64,000 nt of DNA from Nonomuraea sediminis (GCF_018531495.1 NZ_JAHDTI010000017.1:62001-126000), one strand, 5' to 3'; positions 48,024-57,821 are shown, counted from the stretch's first letter. The notes: a model not told the origin generated them from the letters alone. A program made the numbers and translations.

Positions 48024-48617
48024 ATGGCGAGACAGCGGGCTTTCGACAGGGACGCGGCGCTGGACAGCGCGATCCACGCGTTCTGGCGGCGCGGCTACGA
48101 GGCGACCTCGGTGGCCGAGCTCACCCAGGTCATGGGCATCAGGCCGCCGTCGCTGTACGCGGCCTTCGGCGACAAGATGCGCCTGTTCGAGGAGGCGGTG
48201 ACCCGCTACGGCGCCACCTACGGCGCGTTCACCGTCCGCGCGATGGCCGAGGAGCCCACCGCCAGGGCGGCGATCGAGCGGGTGCTGCGCGAGGCGGCCA
48301 CCGAGTACACCGATCCCGCGCACCCGCCGGGCTGCCTGATCGTGTCGGGGGCGGAGAACTGCGGTCCGGAGTCCACCGAGGCCGAGGAGCTGCTGCGCTC
48401 GTTCAGGACGACGTCGAAGGCGGCGATGAAGGCGCGGATCGAGGCCGACATCCACGCCGGTCGGCTACCCGCCGACACCGACGCCGAGTCGCTGACCGCC
48501 TTCTACGCCGCGATGATCCAGGGCATGTCCAAGCAGTCGCGCGACGGCGCCACCCGCGAGGCGCTCGAGCGGGTGGCCGAGCTGGCGATGAAGGCCTGGC
48601 CTACGCCAGCGTCGTGA
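48024..48617 (+). CDS. TetR-family regulator
   Basis: A 197-aa TetR protein of the type that often pairs with SDR genes. RQRAFDRDAALDSAIHAFWR followed by GYEATSVAELTQVMGIRPPS and LYAAFGDK is the DNA-binding region. ATG 48024 is close to TAGAAT (48012-48017), a plausible -10, so the message may be leaderless; GTG 48018 is in frame. It overlaps the convergent nucleoside hydrolase by 17 nt. Confidence 0.92.
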   Translation: MARQRAFDRDAALDSAIHAFWRRGYEATSVAELTQVMGIRPPSLYAAFGDKMRLFEEAVTRYGATYGAFTVRAMAEEPTARAAIERVLREAATEYTDPAHPPGCLIVSGAENCGPESTEAEELLRSFRTTSKAAMKARIEADIHAGRLPADTDAESLTAFYAAMIQGMSKQSRDGATREALERVAELAMKAWPTPAS

Positions 48618-49533
48618 TCGCCTCGATCATCAGGTCCCAGAAGCGGTCGACGTCCAGGCCGACGGCGACGTGCGCGTTCGGCGGGCGCTTGAGCTTGTCG
48701 ATCAGGTCGACGCTGGTCGCGCCCGACGTCTCGGTGCCGCGCAGCTCGATGTCGAGCCGGGTGTGCACGGTCTCGACCAGGCCTGGCTCGGCCACCAGCG
48801 CGACGGCCACCGGATCGTGCAGCGGGCCCTCGGGCATGCCCTGGTCGATCTCGTAGCTGTTGTTGAAGTACCGCAGCAGCTCGACGCCGAAGGCGGCCGT
48901 CGTGTTGCCGACGGCCGCGATGCGTTCGATCACCGAGGGGGTGATCAGCGCCTGGTGGGTGACGTTGAGGCCGACCATGGTGAAGCGCAGCCCGCTGTCG
49001 AGCACCATCACCACCGCCTCGGGGTCCGACCAGCTGTTGAACTCGGCGTACGGCGTGACGTTGCCCCGCCCGGTCGAGCCGCCCATCCACACGATCTCCC
49101 TGACCTTCGGCCAGCGGTCGGGGTACGCCCTGACGAAGAGCGCGATGTTGGTCAGCGGCCCGGTCGCGACGATCGTCACCGGCTCGGCGTAGGCGTCCAG
49201 GGTGTCCCTGATGAGCTCGACGGCCGGCCGCGGATCGGCGTCCACCGTGGGCTCGGGCAGCTCCGGGCCGCCCAGCGCGTTGGAGCCGTGGATCCACTCG
49301 GCCGGCTCGAGCGCCCGCACCAGCGGGCTGTCGGCTCCCTGGGCGATCGGCACCCCGGCGATGCCCGCCAGCCCGGTCACCACCCGGGCGTTGTAGGTGG
49401 TGTGCTCCAGCCGCCCGTTGCCGCCCACGGTGGTGATGGCCCGCAGGTCGATGCGGGGGTGCCCGGCCGCCAGCCAGATCGCGAAGACGTCGTCGTGCCC
49501 CGGATCGCAGTCGATGATGACGGGTACAGCCAC
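48601..49533 (-). CDS. Inosine-uridine preferring nucleoside hydrolase
   Basis: A 310-aa nucleoside hydrolase that splits N-glycosidic bonds of nucleosides to ribose and free base. VIIDCDPGHDDVFA is the calcium-binding DxDxxxDD signature, VTIVATGPLTNIALF and GNVTPYAEFNSWSDPEA complete the active site, and LHDPVAVA carries a further ligand aspartate. No signal peptide. GTG 49533 follows GGGGGAA. Role: nucleoside salvage. Length is normal for the family. Confidence 0.92.
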   Translation of the reverse strand: MAVPVIIDCDPGHDDVFAIWLAAGHPRIDLRAITTVGGNGRLEHTTYNARVVTGLAGIAGVPIAQGADSPLVRALEPAEWIHGSNALGGPELPEPTVDADPRPAVELIRDTLDAYAEPVTIVATGPLTNIALFVRAYPDRWPKVREIVWMGGSTGRGNVTPYAEFNSWSDPEAVVMVLDSGLRFTMVGLNVTHQALITPSVIERIAAVGNTTAAFGVELLRYFNNSYEIDQGMPEGPLHDPVAVALVAEPGLVETVHTRLDIELRGTETSGATSVDLIDKLKRPPNAHVAVGLDVDRFWDLMIEAITTLA

Positions 49534-49640
49534 GCTTCCCCCTTTCTCCGTCCTTAGTACCCAAGGTCCGAAGATGTACGGCGAGCCGCCTTCGTCGAAA
49601 TGCCGACATAGGGGTGTTTGGCGCCACTATCGTCTGACGC

Positions 49641-49841
49641 ATGAGCGACTACGCGATCACGTTCGACCTGGTCGACGCCGACTCCGATGGGCGGATCTCG
49701 GCTGACGAGCTGGTGCGGTTGATGGAAGTACTCGGGCAGCCGATCACCCAGGAGGCCGCCCAGGCCGGGGTGACCAAACTCGACAAGGACGGTGACGGCC
49801 TGATCGACCTGGAGGAGTTCGCCGCGTTCCTCGGTAAGTGA
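49641..49841 (+). CDS. Small EF-hand calcium-binding protein
   Basis: A 66-aa protein made of two EF-hands. The loops are DADSDGRISADE (residues 12-23) and DKDGDGLIDLEE (48-59), each with acidic residues at calcium positions 1, 3, 5 and 12. Helix spacing is normal, so one calcium-dependent pair is formed. TATCGT at 49628-49633 is 7 nt before ATG 49641, suggesting a leaderless message. It precedes the PucR-type regulator by 54 nt. Confidence 0.9.
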   Translation: MSDYAITFDLVDADSDGRISADELVRLMEVLGQPITQEAAQAGVTKLDKDGDGLIDLEEFAAFLGK

Positions 49842-49895
49842 CGTACCCATACAAATCTTCTGTCGCCTGGGTCACAATGGGCCGCAGGAGGGACG

Positions 49896-51050
49896 ATGGG
49901 CATCAGGAGCGACACCCGGACACCGGCTGACATCGTGCAGACGCTGAGGGCGGGCATCGCACGTGTCTCGGCCGAGGTGATCGAGGAGATCCAGACCCGC
50001 ATCCCCGAGTACGCCCGCCCGTCCGACGAGATCTACATCAAGGTCATCAGGATGGCCGTCGAGCAGGCCATCGACGGCTTCCTGGACCGTGTCGAGAACC
50101 CGCACGCCGCCTGGGACCCCGAGCCGTTCCGCATGATCGGCCGGGGCGAGGCCGCCGAAGGGCGCAACCTGGAGCCGCTGCAGACCGCGCTGCGCCTGGG
50201 CGCGCGGGTGAGCTGGCGGCGCCTGACCGACTTCGCCGAGCCGCTCGGCCTGTCTCCCCAGTCTCTCTACGACCTGGGCGAGGCCATCTTCATCTACCTG
50301 GACGAGCTGGCCGACGCCGCCGCCGAGGGCTTCGACGAGGCCAAGGCGCGTGCCGCCGGCGAGATGGAGCGCCGCCGTGCCCGCCTGCTCGACCTGCTGC
50401 TGACCCGCCCGCCCGCCGCGCTCGAGGCGATCGCGGACATGGCCAAGGCGGCGAACTGGCGGCTGCCGAAGACCGTGGCGTGCGTGTCGCTCGACGGGCG
50501 GCAGCGTCAGCTCGCGCTCTCCCCCGACGTGCTGATCGGCCAGGAGTGCCTGCTCGTGCCCGATCCCTGCGGACCTGGGCAGGCCAGGATGCTGGAGATC
50601 GCGCTGCACGGCATCAGGGCCGCGATCGGGCCGGCCGTACCGCTGCTGGAGGCGGCGACGTCGCTGCGGTGGGCCAGTGAGGCGCTCGAGCTGTCGCGGC
50701 GCGGCGTGCTGCCGCGCGGGCTGGTGCGCTGCACGGACCACATGGCCACGCTGATCGTCTTCAAGGACGAGGAGCTGGTCAGCGCGCTGGCCAGGGACAG
50801 GCTGGCGCCGCTGGCGCATCTGCGGCCCACCCAGCAGGACCGGCTGGCCGAGACGCTGCTGGCCTGGCTGCGGCACGGCCGCGGCGCGGGTGAGGTCGCG
50901 GCCAGGCTGCACGTGCACCCGCAGACGGTCCGGTACCGGCTGCGCCAGCTCGAGGAGTTGTACGGTGACCAGCTCGCCGACCCGGACATCCGTTTCGAGC
51001 TGGAGATCGTGCTGCGGGCCCGCCAGTCGGTCATGGACGGAACAGCCTGA
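49896..51050 (+). CDS. PucR/CdaR-type transcriptional regulator
   Basis: A 384-aa regulator. The C-terminal helix-turn-helix is EVAARLHVHPQTVRYRLRQL followed by EELYGDQLADPDIRFELEIV, the PucR_HTH signature. The N-terminal part resembles the RsbRD-like N domain common in actinobacterial members (RIPEYARPSDEIYIKVIRMA, then EGRNLEPLQTALRLGARVSW). ATG 49896 follows AGGAGGG. Its end overlaps the CCR gene by 20 nt on the opposite strand. It is the closest regulator to the PKS locus, but control of it is only suggested by position. Confidence 0.9.
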   Translation: MGIRSDTRTPADIVQTLRAGIARVSAEVIEEIQTRIPEYARPSDEIYIKVIRMAVEQAIDGFLDRVENPHAAWDPEPFRMIGRGEAAEGRNLEPLQTALRLGARVSWRRLTDFAEPLGLSPQSLYDLGEAIFIYLDELADAAAEGFDEAKARAAGEMERRRARLLDLLLTRPPAALEAIADMAKAANWRLPKTVACVSLDGRQRQLALSPDVLIGQECLLVPDPCGPGQARMLEIALHGIRAAIGPAVPLLEAATSLRWASEALELSRRGVLPRGLVRCTDHMATLIVFKDEELVSALARDRLAPLAHLRPTQQDRLAETLLAWLRHGRGAGEVAARLHVHPQTVRYRLRQLEELYGDQLADPDIRFELEIVLRARQSVMDGTA

Positions 51051-52305
51051 GCCGCTCCTCCCCGATCCGCGCCCGCAGCGCGCGATCCTCCACGCCCAGG
51101 TCGGGCGCGGGCGCCAGCGCCAGCACCCCCACCTTGCCGACGTGCTCGTTCAGCTGTACGGCTCGCGCCGCCGCCCCCGCCTGGGCCAGCGGGAAGACCG
51201 CCGACAGCGTGGGGTGGATCATGCCCAGGGAGATCAGCCGGTTGACCTCGTGGCATTCCTGGTAGTTGGCGCCGTGTGAGCCGATGATCCGCTTGAGCCG
51301 CATCCACAGGTGCCGGTTGTCGTACTCGTGGGCGTACCCGCTGGACGATCCGCAGGTCACGACCGCGCCGCCGCGCTTGGCGACGTAGACCGAGGCGCCG
51401 AAGGTCTCGCGCCCCGTGTGCTCGAAGACGATCGCCGCGTCCTCGCCGACCAGCCGCCTGATCTCCGAGCCGAGCCTGCGCCAGTCCTTCTCGCCTTTCA
51501 GGTCCTCGTACTGGGTGCGGTCGATCACGTGCTCGCAGCCCATCCTGCGCAGCAGCTCCGCCTTCTCCTCCGAGCTCACCACGCCGACCGGGATGCCGCC
51601 GCCGTTCCTGACGAGCTGCACGCCGTACGCCCCGAGCCCGCCCGTGGCCCCCCACAGCAGCACCACGTCCCCCTGCCGCATGCGGGCCCCGCGCTCACCC
51701 ACCAGCATCCGGTAGGCCGTCGCGGCGCACAGCAGGTTGCAGGCCGCCTCCTCCCAGGTCAGGTGGCGCGGCTTGGGCAGCAGTTGGGTGGCCTTGACGA
51801 CGGCGAAGTCGGCCAGCCCGCCGAAGTTCGTCTCGAAGCCCCAGGCCCGCAGGTCGGCGGCGAGCATGCCGTCGTGCTGGGCGATCGGGTCCTCGCCGTC
51901 GATGTAGGCGGGCGCGGCCACGACGCGGTCGCCGACCTGCCAGCGCCGTACGGCGGCGCCGGTGCGGACCACGACCCCGGCCGCGTCGGAGCCGAGCACG
52001 TGGGTGGGCAGGTCGTGGCGGGGTCCCAGCCGCTTCAGGAAGGCGAACGTGGGGATTGGCTCGAACATCGCCGACCAGACCGTGTTGTAGTTGATCGCGC
52101 TGGCCATGACCGCGACCAGCACCTCGTCGGGGGCCAGTTCCGGCATGGGCACCTGGCCCACGTGGATCGACCTCCTGACGTCCTTGTCGGCGAAGCTGCC
52201 CACCTCGTCCTTGCGCAGGTGGGCGGCGCGGTAGGTGGACGGCACGGGCAGGCTCGCCAGCTCGGCGGGCTCCGCGCCGGAGACCACGGCCTCGGCCAGC
52301 GTCAT
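51031..52305 (-). CDS. ccr: Crotonyl-CoA carboxylase/reductase (extender-unit enzyme)
   Basis: A 424-aa medium-chain reductase of the CCR family, which reductively carboxylates 2-enoyl-CoA to ethylmalonyl-CoA or longer alkylmalonyl-CoA. The CO2-binding set is intact by motif: INYNTVW (N72/N74), GFETNF (F157, E158) and IIGSHGANY (H344). The NADPH motif is LLWGATGGLGAYGVQL. It is a little shorter than the usual 445 aa. ATG 52305 overlaps the PKS stop (ATGA), so it is translated with the PKS and should provide its extender unit. Confidence 0.9.
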   Translation of the reverse strand: MTLAEAVVSGAEPAELASLPVPSTYRAAHLRKDEVGSFADKDVRRSIHVGQVPMPELAPDEVLVAVMASAINYNTVWSAMFEPIPTFAFLKRLGPRHDLPTHVLGSDAAGVVVRTGAAVRRWQVGDRVVAAPAYIDGEDPIAQHDGMLAADLRAWGFETNFGGLADFAVVKATQLLPKPRHLTWEEAACNLLCAATAYRMLVGERGARMRQGDVVLLWGATGGLGAYGVQLVRNGGGIPVGVVSSEEKAELLRRMGCEHVIDRTQYEDLKGEKDWRRLGSEIRRLVGEDAAIVFEHTGRETFGASVYVAKRGGAVVTCGSSSGYAHEYDNRHLWMRLKRIIGSHGANYQECHEVNRLISLGMIHPTLSAVFPLAQAGAAARAVQLNEHVGKVGVLALAPAPDLGVEDRALRARIGEERLRLFRP

Positions 52306-55300
52306 GTCAGCCTCCTGTTCATGTGGTCGGCGACGACCTCGACGTGCGGGGGGTCGAGCAGGTTGAGGTGGTGCGAGCCGGGCACCTGGACGATCTCCAG
52401 GCCGGGGCTGTAGGGGCCGAACCCGCGGGCGGGGTCGTCGCGGTGGGCATACCTGGCGTCCTCGACGGCCCACGGGGTGGGCTCGGTGGAGCGGAAGAGC
52501 ACGACCTCGCCCGCGTACGGCCGCGGCCGGTAGGCCTCGATGGCCCTGGTGTCCTCGTGCGAGGTGATCTGGTGACGCAGGATGGCGGGGCTCAGCATGC
52601 CCAGGACGCCCGACTCGGCGATGCGCCGCTCGGCCAGGTCGAGCTGTTGCCCCTCGTCCAGCTCCAGGAGGTCGTCCAGGGCGAGCTGGACGTCCACGCC
52701 ATAGGTGTCACGAAGGTATCCGCAAAAATCCACGTATCGCTGGGAGCGGATCCGGGACAAGCGGTCCGCGGGGACCTCGTCGGGAAGGCCCGAGTCGATC
52801 ATGAGGACGAGCTCGACGGCGCCTTCGAGCTGCCGCGCGACCTCGAAGGCCAGGATCCCGCCGAACGACCAGCCGCCGATCCTGTACTGCCCGCCACACG
52901 TGTCCGTGATCGCCTGGGCGTACCTCTCGGCCCTCCCGGGGATGTCGAGCGGTTCGTCCACCCGCTCGAGCCCGAGCACCGGAACGTCCAGGCGCGCCGC
53001 GAGCAGCGCGTACACGCCGGTGGTGCCGCCCGCCGGGTGTGCAAGGAACAGCGGCCTTCCCGTACGCACGTCGTTGAGCCGCCGTACCAGCCCGCGCCCG
53101 GCCTCGCCCTCGTCGGCCGCCCGGATCGCATCCGCGACCTGGGCCACGCTCGGCTGGTCGAACCCGCGGAGCGGCCGGCCGAGCTCCCTGGCGAGGAGGT
53201 CGAGCGCCGGGTTCACCACATCGGGCGGGATCTCGTCGGTGACCGAGGGCTCGTGGCCGAGCAGGCCCGCCACGACGCGGACGACCTGGCGTTCCGCCGC
53301 GTCCCGCGGCCCGATCCTGCGGGGCCCGCGCTGTGCCCGCAGCCCGAGCCCGGCGGCCACCGCGTCGGCGAGCTCGCCCAGCGTGCCGCCCTTGAGCAGC
53401 GGCGCCACGTCCACCACGACGCCGAAGTCGTACTCGATCATGCCGCGCAGCCTGGTCGCGGCCAGCGAGTCCAGCCCCAGCGCGGTCAGCACGGTCCCGT
53501 CGTCCAGCCACGCCTCGTCGTGCCCGAGCACCGCCGCGGCCCGCTGCCTGACCGTGGCCGCCACGTCGCCGGCGTCCCCGCGGTCCGCGGTTTCGCCGAA
53601 GTAGGCCAGCCGCCCGATGCCGGGGAACATCGCCACGGCGGCCTCCCTGTCCAGGCGGACCACGCCCGCTGACAGGTCGCGCTGGATGAGTGCTTCCAGC
53701 GCCTCGACGCCTTCCTCCTCGGTCAGCGCCTCGACGGCGGGCATCGCGGCGGCGCCCGTCCAGGTGCCCCAGGCGATGCCGATCCCCGGCAGGCCCTCGG
53801 CCCGGCGCAGCTCGATCAGCGCGTCCAGCCACGCGTTGGCCGTGGCGTAGGCGGCCTGCCCCGGCGAGCCGAGCAGCCCGGCCGCCGAGGAGAACCCGGC
53901 CCACCAGTCCAGGTCCAGGCCCTTGGTCGCCTCGTGCAGCCGCAGGGCGCCCTCGACCTTGGCCCGCCACACGTTCGCGAGGCCGGCATGGTCGAGGTCG
54001 GCGATGAGGCGGTCGTCGAGGACGCCCGCCGCGTGGACGATCCCGCGCAGGCGCATCCCGCCCTTGGTGGCCGCGGCCACGAGCCGCTCCGCCGTGCCGT
54101 CCTCGGCCAGGTCGCCCGCGACCAGCTCGCCCAGGACCTCGGTCGCGCGTCCTGTGCGGCCGTTGACGACGATGCGGGTGGCGCCGCGGTCGGCCAGCCA
54201 GCGTGCCACGATCCGGCCGAGCCTGCCGTACCCGCCGGTGATGATGTACGCGCCCGGGCCCGCCGCCGGGGTGGTCGTCGCCTCAGGAAGGGTGGTACGG
54301 CTCAGCCGCGCCGCGTACCGGGTGCCGTCCCGCCAGGCGATCTCGTCGTCCGCCGTCTCGCGCTCGTGGTCGAGGGCTTCGAGGGTGTCGACGTCGACCA
54401 GCTTGGCCCTGCACTCCGGGTGCTCCAGTGCCAGGACCCTGACCAGCGCCCGCAGCGACGCGGGGCCCGGATCCGGGCGGTCGGTGTCGAGGACGGCCTG
54501 CGCGTGCCGGGTCACGATCGTCAGGCGGGCGCCCTTCCTGGCCAGGTCGGCGAGCTCCAGGATCGTGTCCCTGGTCTCCCGCGGGGTCAGCCCGGGCGGC
54601 ACGACCACCACGGTGCGGTCCGTCCTCTCCCCCACGGGATCGAGGGGCGCCGGGATCCAGGTGCGGTGGAGGAGCTTGCTTTCCAGGGTCACCGGGATCG
54701 GGACGTCGGGGAGGTCGGTTTCGCGGCAGGGGGCGGGGCCCGTCGTGGCGGTGGCGTGGGTGGTCCAGCGGCCCGCGGCGTTCTTGGCGGTGATGCGGAT
54801 CTCGTCGCCGCGCAGGGTGATCGTGACGTCGGAGGGCAGCGGGAGCGGGGCGTGCAGGGTCACCTGCGACAGGGAGGCCTCGCCGTGCACCTGTGTGGCG
54901 GCCGCGGTGGCGAGGCGGGTCACGGCCTGGAGCGGGAGGACGGGGTGGCCGTGGCGGTGCCAGGCCGCCGGGTCGAGGCGCCAGGGAGGCTCGGACAGGT
55001 CGTCCAGGCGGGTGGTCCAGGCGTGGCCTTCCTGGGTCTCGACGTGCCGGCCGAGGAGGCGGTGACCTTCCGCCCGTCGTCGAGGCTCCGGCCAGTGGCG
55101 GGTGTGGTGCCAGGGCGGGGAAGGGACGTCGATGACGCGGCCGCGGGTGCGCGGGGGCACGGCGGTGGCCACGGTCGCCAGCTGGGTGTAGAAGGCCTCG
55201 TCGGTGCCGCGGGCCAGCGAGTGGGTGACCAGGGCCCGGGTGTGGGCGGTCGTGTCGTGGAGCGGGCTGGTGAGCAGGGGGTGGGGGCTGAGCTCGGTGA

Positions 55301-57821
55301 AGACGGTGTGGCCGTCCTCCGTGGCGGCCTGGACGGCCTGCATGAAGCGGACGGGGCGGCGTACTCCCGCGGCCCAGTAGGCGGGGTCGAACACCGGGGT
55401 CTGGCGGGGGTCGTCGAGGACCGTGGAGTAGGACGGCACGGCGGGCGGGCCGTACGAGAGATCCGCGAGTTCCTGCCTGATCCTCGGCAGGAGAGGCTGG
55501 ACCTGGGGTGAGTGTCCCGCGCCCTCGGCGGTGAGCGTCCTGGCGAACAGGCCGCGGGCCTCGACCTCGGCGGCGTGGCGGGCCACGCGGTGCGGATCGC
55601 CGGTGACGACGACCTGGCGGGGCGCCGTGTGGACGGCGACGTGCAGGTCGTGCGGGATCTCCTCGGCGGGGACCTCGAGGACGGCCATCGCGCCGCCACC
55701 GCCGAGCGTGCCGAGCAGGCGGGCGCGGCGGCAGATCACGCGGACGGCGTCCGGCAGCGGCAGCGCGCCCGCCACGACGGCCGCGGCGACCTCGCCCATC
55801 GAGTGCCCGATCACCGCGGCCGGCTCGAACCCGTAGGCGGTCCACAGGCGGGCCAGCGCCACCTGGACGGCGAAGATCATCGGCTGGACGCAGGCCACGC
55901 CCTCCTGCGGGGCGAACACGTCGATGCCCGCCTCGGCCGTGAGCATCGGGGCGAGCTCGTCGATCGCGGCGCGGTAGGCGGGTTCGGCCGCGTACAGGGC
56001 ACGGCCCATGCCGGGCCACTGCGAGCCGTACCCGCTGAACACCCACACCGGGCCCCTGCCCGGCGTGCCGCTTCGGGGTGTCAGGGTGGTGAGTCCGGCG
56101 GTCAGTTCGGCCGCGTCGCCCGCGACCAGGGCGGCGGCCACGTGACCGCGGCCCGCCCGTCTGGCCAGGGTGTGGGCGAGGTCTCCCAGGGGCGCGCCTG
56201 GGTCGAGGAGCGCGGCGTGCTCCCGGATCCTGTCGGGCGAGATGTCCGACAGGAGGACCACATGCTTGGCCGTGGGCGCCTGCTCCACCTTTTCGGAAAT
56301 GTCGGGAAAGGCGTCGAGCGCGACGTGGGCGTTGGTTCCGCCGAATCCGAAGGCCGACACCCCGGCGCGTGCCCGCTTGGCGGGCCATGGGGTCGGACAT
56401 GTCACGACCTGCAGCGCATCCCAGGAAATATGCGGATTCGGGGCGTGGTAGTGGAGGCTCGCCGGAATCGTCCCGTGGTGCAGGGCCAGCACGGTCTTGA
56501 TCAGTCCGATCACCCCGGCCGCCGCCTCCAGATGCCCCAGGTTGGACTTCACCGACCCGATCAGCACCGGTCCCGGCAGCGCCGCCGTGATCGCCCGGGC
56601 CTCGATGGGATCCCCGAGGAACGTGCCGGTTCCGTGCGCCTCGACGTAGTCGGGGCCTCGGTCCAGCCCGCCGTACACCTCACGCAGGAGCTCTTCCTGA
56701 GCCAGGGGGTTGGGCGCGACGAGCCCGTTGGACCTGCCGTCCTGGTTGACCGCGCTCGCCCTGATCACCGCGAGCACCCGGTCGCCGTCGCGGATCGCAT
56801 CGGCCAAGCGCTTGAGCACCACGACCCCGCACCCCTCGGCCCGCACCATCCCGTCGGCCGCCGCGTCGAACGCCTTGCACCGCCCGTCGGGAGCCGTCCC
56901 GCCGCCCCGGTCGAAGGCCACGGTGACCAGCGGTGAAAGCAGCAGGTTCACCCCGGCGGCCAGGGCCAGGTCGCACTCGCCCGACCGCAGGCTCCCGACG
57001 GCGAGATGCGTGGCCACCAGCGACGACGAGCACGCGGTGTCCACGGCCATCGACGGGCCGCGCAGGTCGAGCAGGTACGACAGCCGGTTGGCCGCGATGC
57101 TCAGTGCCGCGCCGGTGGCCGTCCACGCGTCCACCTGCGCCAGGTCGGCGCTCGTCAGGTAGGCGTACTCGTTCCCGGATATCCCGACATAGGCGGCGGT
57201 ACGGCTGCCGCGCAGCGACCGTGGCGCGATGGCCGCGTGCTCCAGCGCCTCCCAGGCGGTCTCCAGGAGCAGCCGCTGCTGCGGGTCCATGGCGGCCGCC
57301 TCGCCGGGCGAGATCCCGAAGAACTCCGCGTCGAACCCGGCCACGTCGTCCAGGAACCCGCCGTGCCGCGTGGTCCCCGCCAGCACCTCCTCGGCCCCGG
57401 CCGACCCGTCGTCGAACGCCTCCCACCTGCCCGGCGGCACCTCGGACACCGCGTCCCCGCCCTCGATCAGCAGCCGCCAGAACGCCTCGGGACCGTGCGC
57501 CCCCGGCACCCTGCAGCCGACCCCGACCACCGCGATCGGCTCCCCCGGATCGCGCCGTCCTTCCTGGTTCCGAGTGGGCGGACCGCTCAGCGCGGCGGCC
57601 AGCCGGTCGATCGTCGGGTACTCCCACACCAGGGTGGGGCTCAGCTCCCGCCCCAGCAGCTCGGCCAGCTCGCCCGCGATCCCGACCGCGTCGCGCGACG
57701 ACAGCCCGTACTCCTCCAGCGGCCGATCGAGGTCGACCTGCCCGCCTGGCACCTTGGCCGCGATCCGCTCGGCCAGGAAGCGGCGGATCTCGCCTTCGCC
57801 AACGTCCACGAGCGCTCCCAT
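52302..57821 (-). CDS. One-module type I PKS: ACP-KS-AT-vestigial DH-KR-ACP-degenerate ACP-TE
   Basis: An 1839-aa megasynthase. ACP1 10-80 with S41/S42 in EYGLSSRDAVG, like the N-terminal ACP of Pks13. KS 94-505: C264 in DTACSSS, H396 in EAHGTG, H430 in KSNLGH. AT 592-880: S674 in GHSMG, specificity motif GAGH 767-770 in place of YASH or HAFH. A hotdog remnant at 918-1035 lacks the HxxxGxxxxP histidine and its second half. KR 1190-1370: TGGYGRLG, LDD at 1268-1270 (B type), Y1325. ACP2 S1452. A third ACP-like stretch 1508-1568 has no serine. TE 1589-1835: S1652 in GWSFGG, D1676, H1817/H1818. Start at ATG 57821 is uncertain; ATG 57968 and GTG 57809 are in frame. Ccr follows, coupled. Confidence 0.93.
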   Translation of the reverse strand: MGALVDVGEGEIRRFLAERIAAKVPGGQVDLDRPLEEYGLSSRDAVGIAGELAELLGRELSPTLVWEYPTIDRLAAALSGPPTRNQEGRRDPGEPIAVVGVGCRVPGAHGPEAFWRLLIEGGDAVSEVPPGRWEAFDDGSAGAEEVLAGTTRHGGFLDDVAGFDAEFFGISPGEAAAMDPQQRLLLETAWEALEHAAIAPRSLRGSRTAAYVGISGNEYAYLTSADLAQVDAWTATGAALSIAANRLSYLLDLRGPSMAVDTACSSSLVATHLAVGSLRSGECDLALAAGVNLLLSPLVTVAFDRGGGTAPDGRCKAFDAAADGMVRAEGCGVVVLKRLADAIRDGDRVLAVIRASAVNQDGRSNGLVAPNPLAQEELLREVYGGLDRGPDYVEAHGTGTFLGDPIEARAITAALPGPVLIGSVKSNLGHLEAAAGVIGLIKTVLALHHGTIPASLHYHAPNPHISWDALQVVTCPTPWPAKRARAGVSAFGFGGTNAHVALDAFPDISEKVEQAPTAKHVVLLSDISPDRIREHAALLDPGAPLGDLAHTLARRAGRGHVAAALVAGDAAELTAGLTTLTPRSGTPGRGPVWVFSGYGSQWPGMGRALYAAEPAYRAAIDELAPMLTAEAGIDVFAPQEGVACVQPMIFAVQVALARLWTAYGFEPAAVIGHSMGEVAAAVVAGALPLPDAVRVICRRARLLGTLGGGGAMAVLEVPAEEIPHDLHVAVHTAPRQVVVTGDPHRVARHAAEVEARGLFARTLTAEGAGHSPQVQPLLPRIRQELADLSYGPPAVPSYSTVLDDPRQTPVFDPAYWAAGVRRPVRFMQAVQAATEDGHTVFTELSPHPLLTSPLHDTTAHTRALVTHSLARGTDEAFYTQLATVATAVPPRTRGRVIDVPSPPWHHTRHWPEPRRRAEGHRLLGRHVETQEGHAWTTRLDDLSEPPWRLDPAAWHRHGHPVLPLQAVTRLATAAATQVHGEASLSQVTLHAPLPLPSDVTITLRGDEIRITAKNAAGRWTTHATATTGPAPCRETDLPDVPIPVTLESKLLHRTWIPAPLDPVGERTDRTVVVVPPGLTPRETRDTILELADLARKGARLTIVTRHAQAVLDTDRPDPGPASLRALVRVLALEHPECRAKLVDVDTLEALDHERETADDEIAWRDGTRYAARLSRTTLPEATTTPAAGPGAYIITGGYGRLGRIVARWLADRGATRIVVNGRTGRATEVLGELVAGDLAEDGTAERLVAAATKGGMRLRGIVHAAGVLDDRLIADLDHAGLANVWRAKVEGALRLHEATKGLDLDWWAGFSSAAGLLGSPGQAAYATANAWLDALIELRRAEGLPGIGIAWGTWTGAAAMPAVEALTEEEGVEALEALIQRDLSAGVVRLDREAAVAMFPGIGRLAYFGETADRGDAGDVAATVRQRAAAVLGHDEAWLDDGTVLTALGLDSLAATRLRGMIEYDFGVVVDVAPLLKGGTLGELADAVAAGLGLRAQRGPRRIGPRDAAERQVVRVVAGLLGHEPSVTDEIPPDVVNPALDLLARELGRPLRGFDQPSVAQVADAIRAADEGEAGRGLVRRLNDVRTGRPLFLAHPAGGTTGVYALLAARLDVPVLGLERVDEPLDIPGRAERYAQAITDTCGGQYRIGGWSFGGILAFEVARQLEGAVELVLMIDSGLPDEVPADRLSRIRSQRYVDFCGYLRDTYGVDVQLALDDLLELDEGQQLDLAERRIAESGVLGMLSPAILRHQITSHEDTRAIEAYRPRPYAGEVVLFRSTEPTPWAVEDARYAHRDDPARGFGPYSPGLEIVQVPGSHHLNLLDPPHVEVVADHMNRRLT

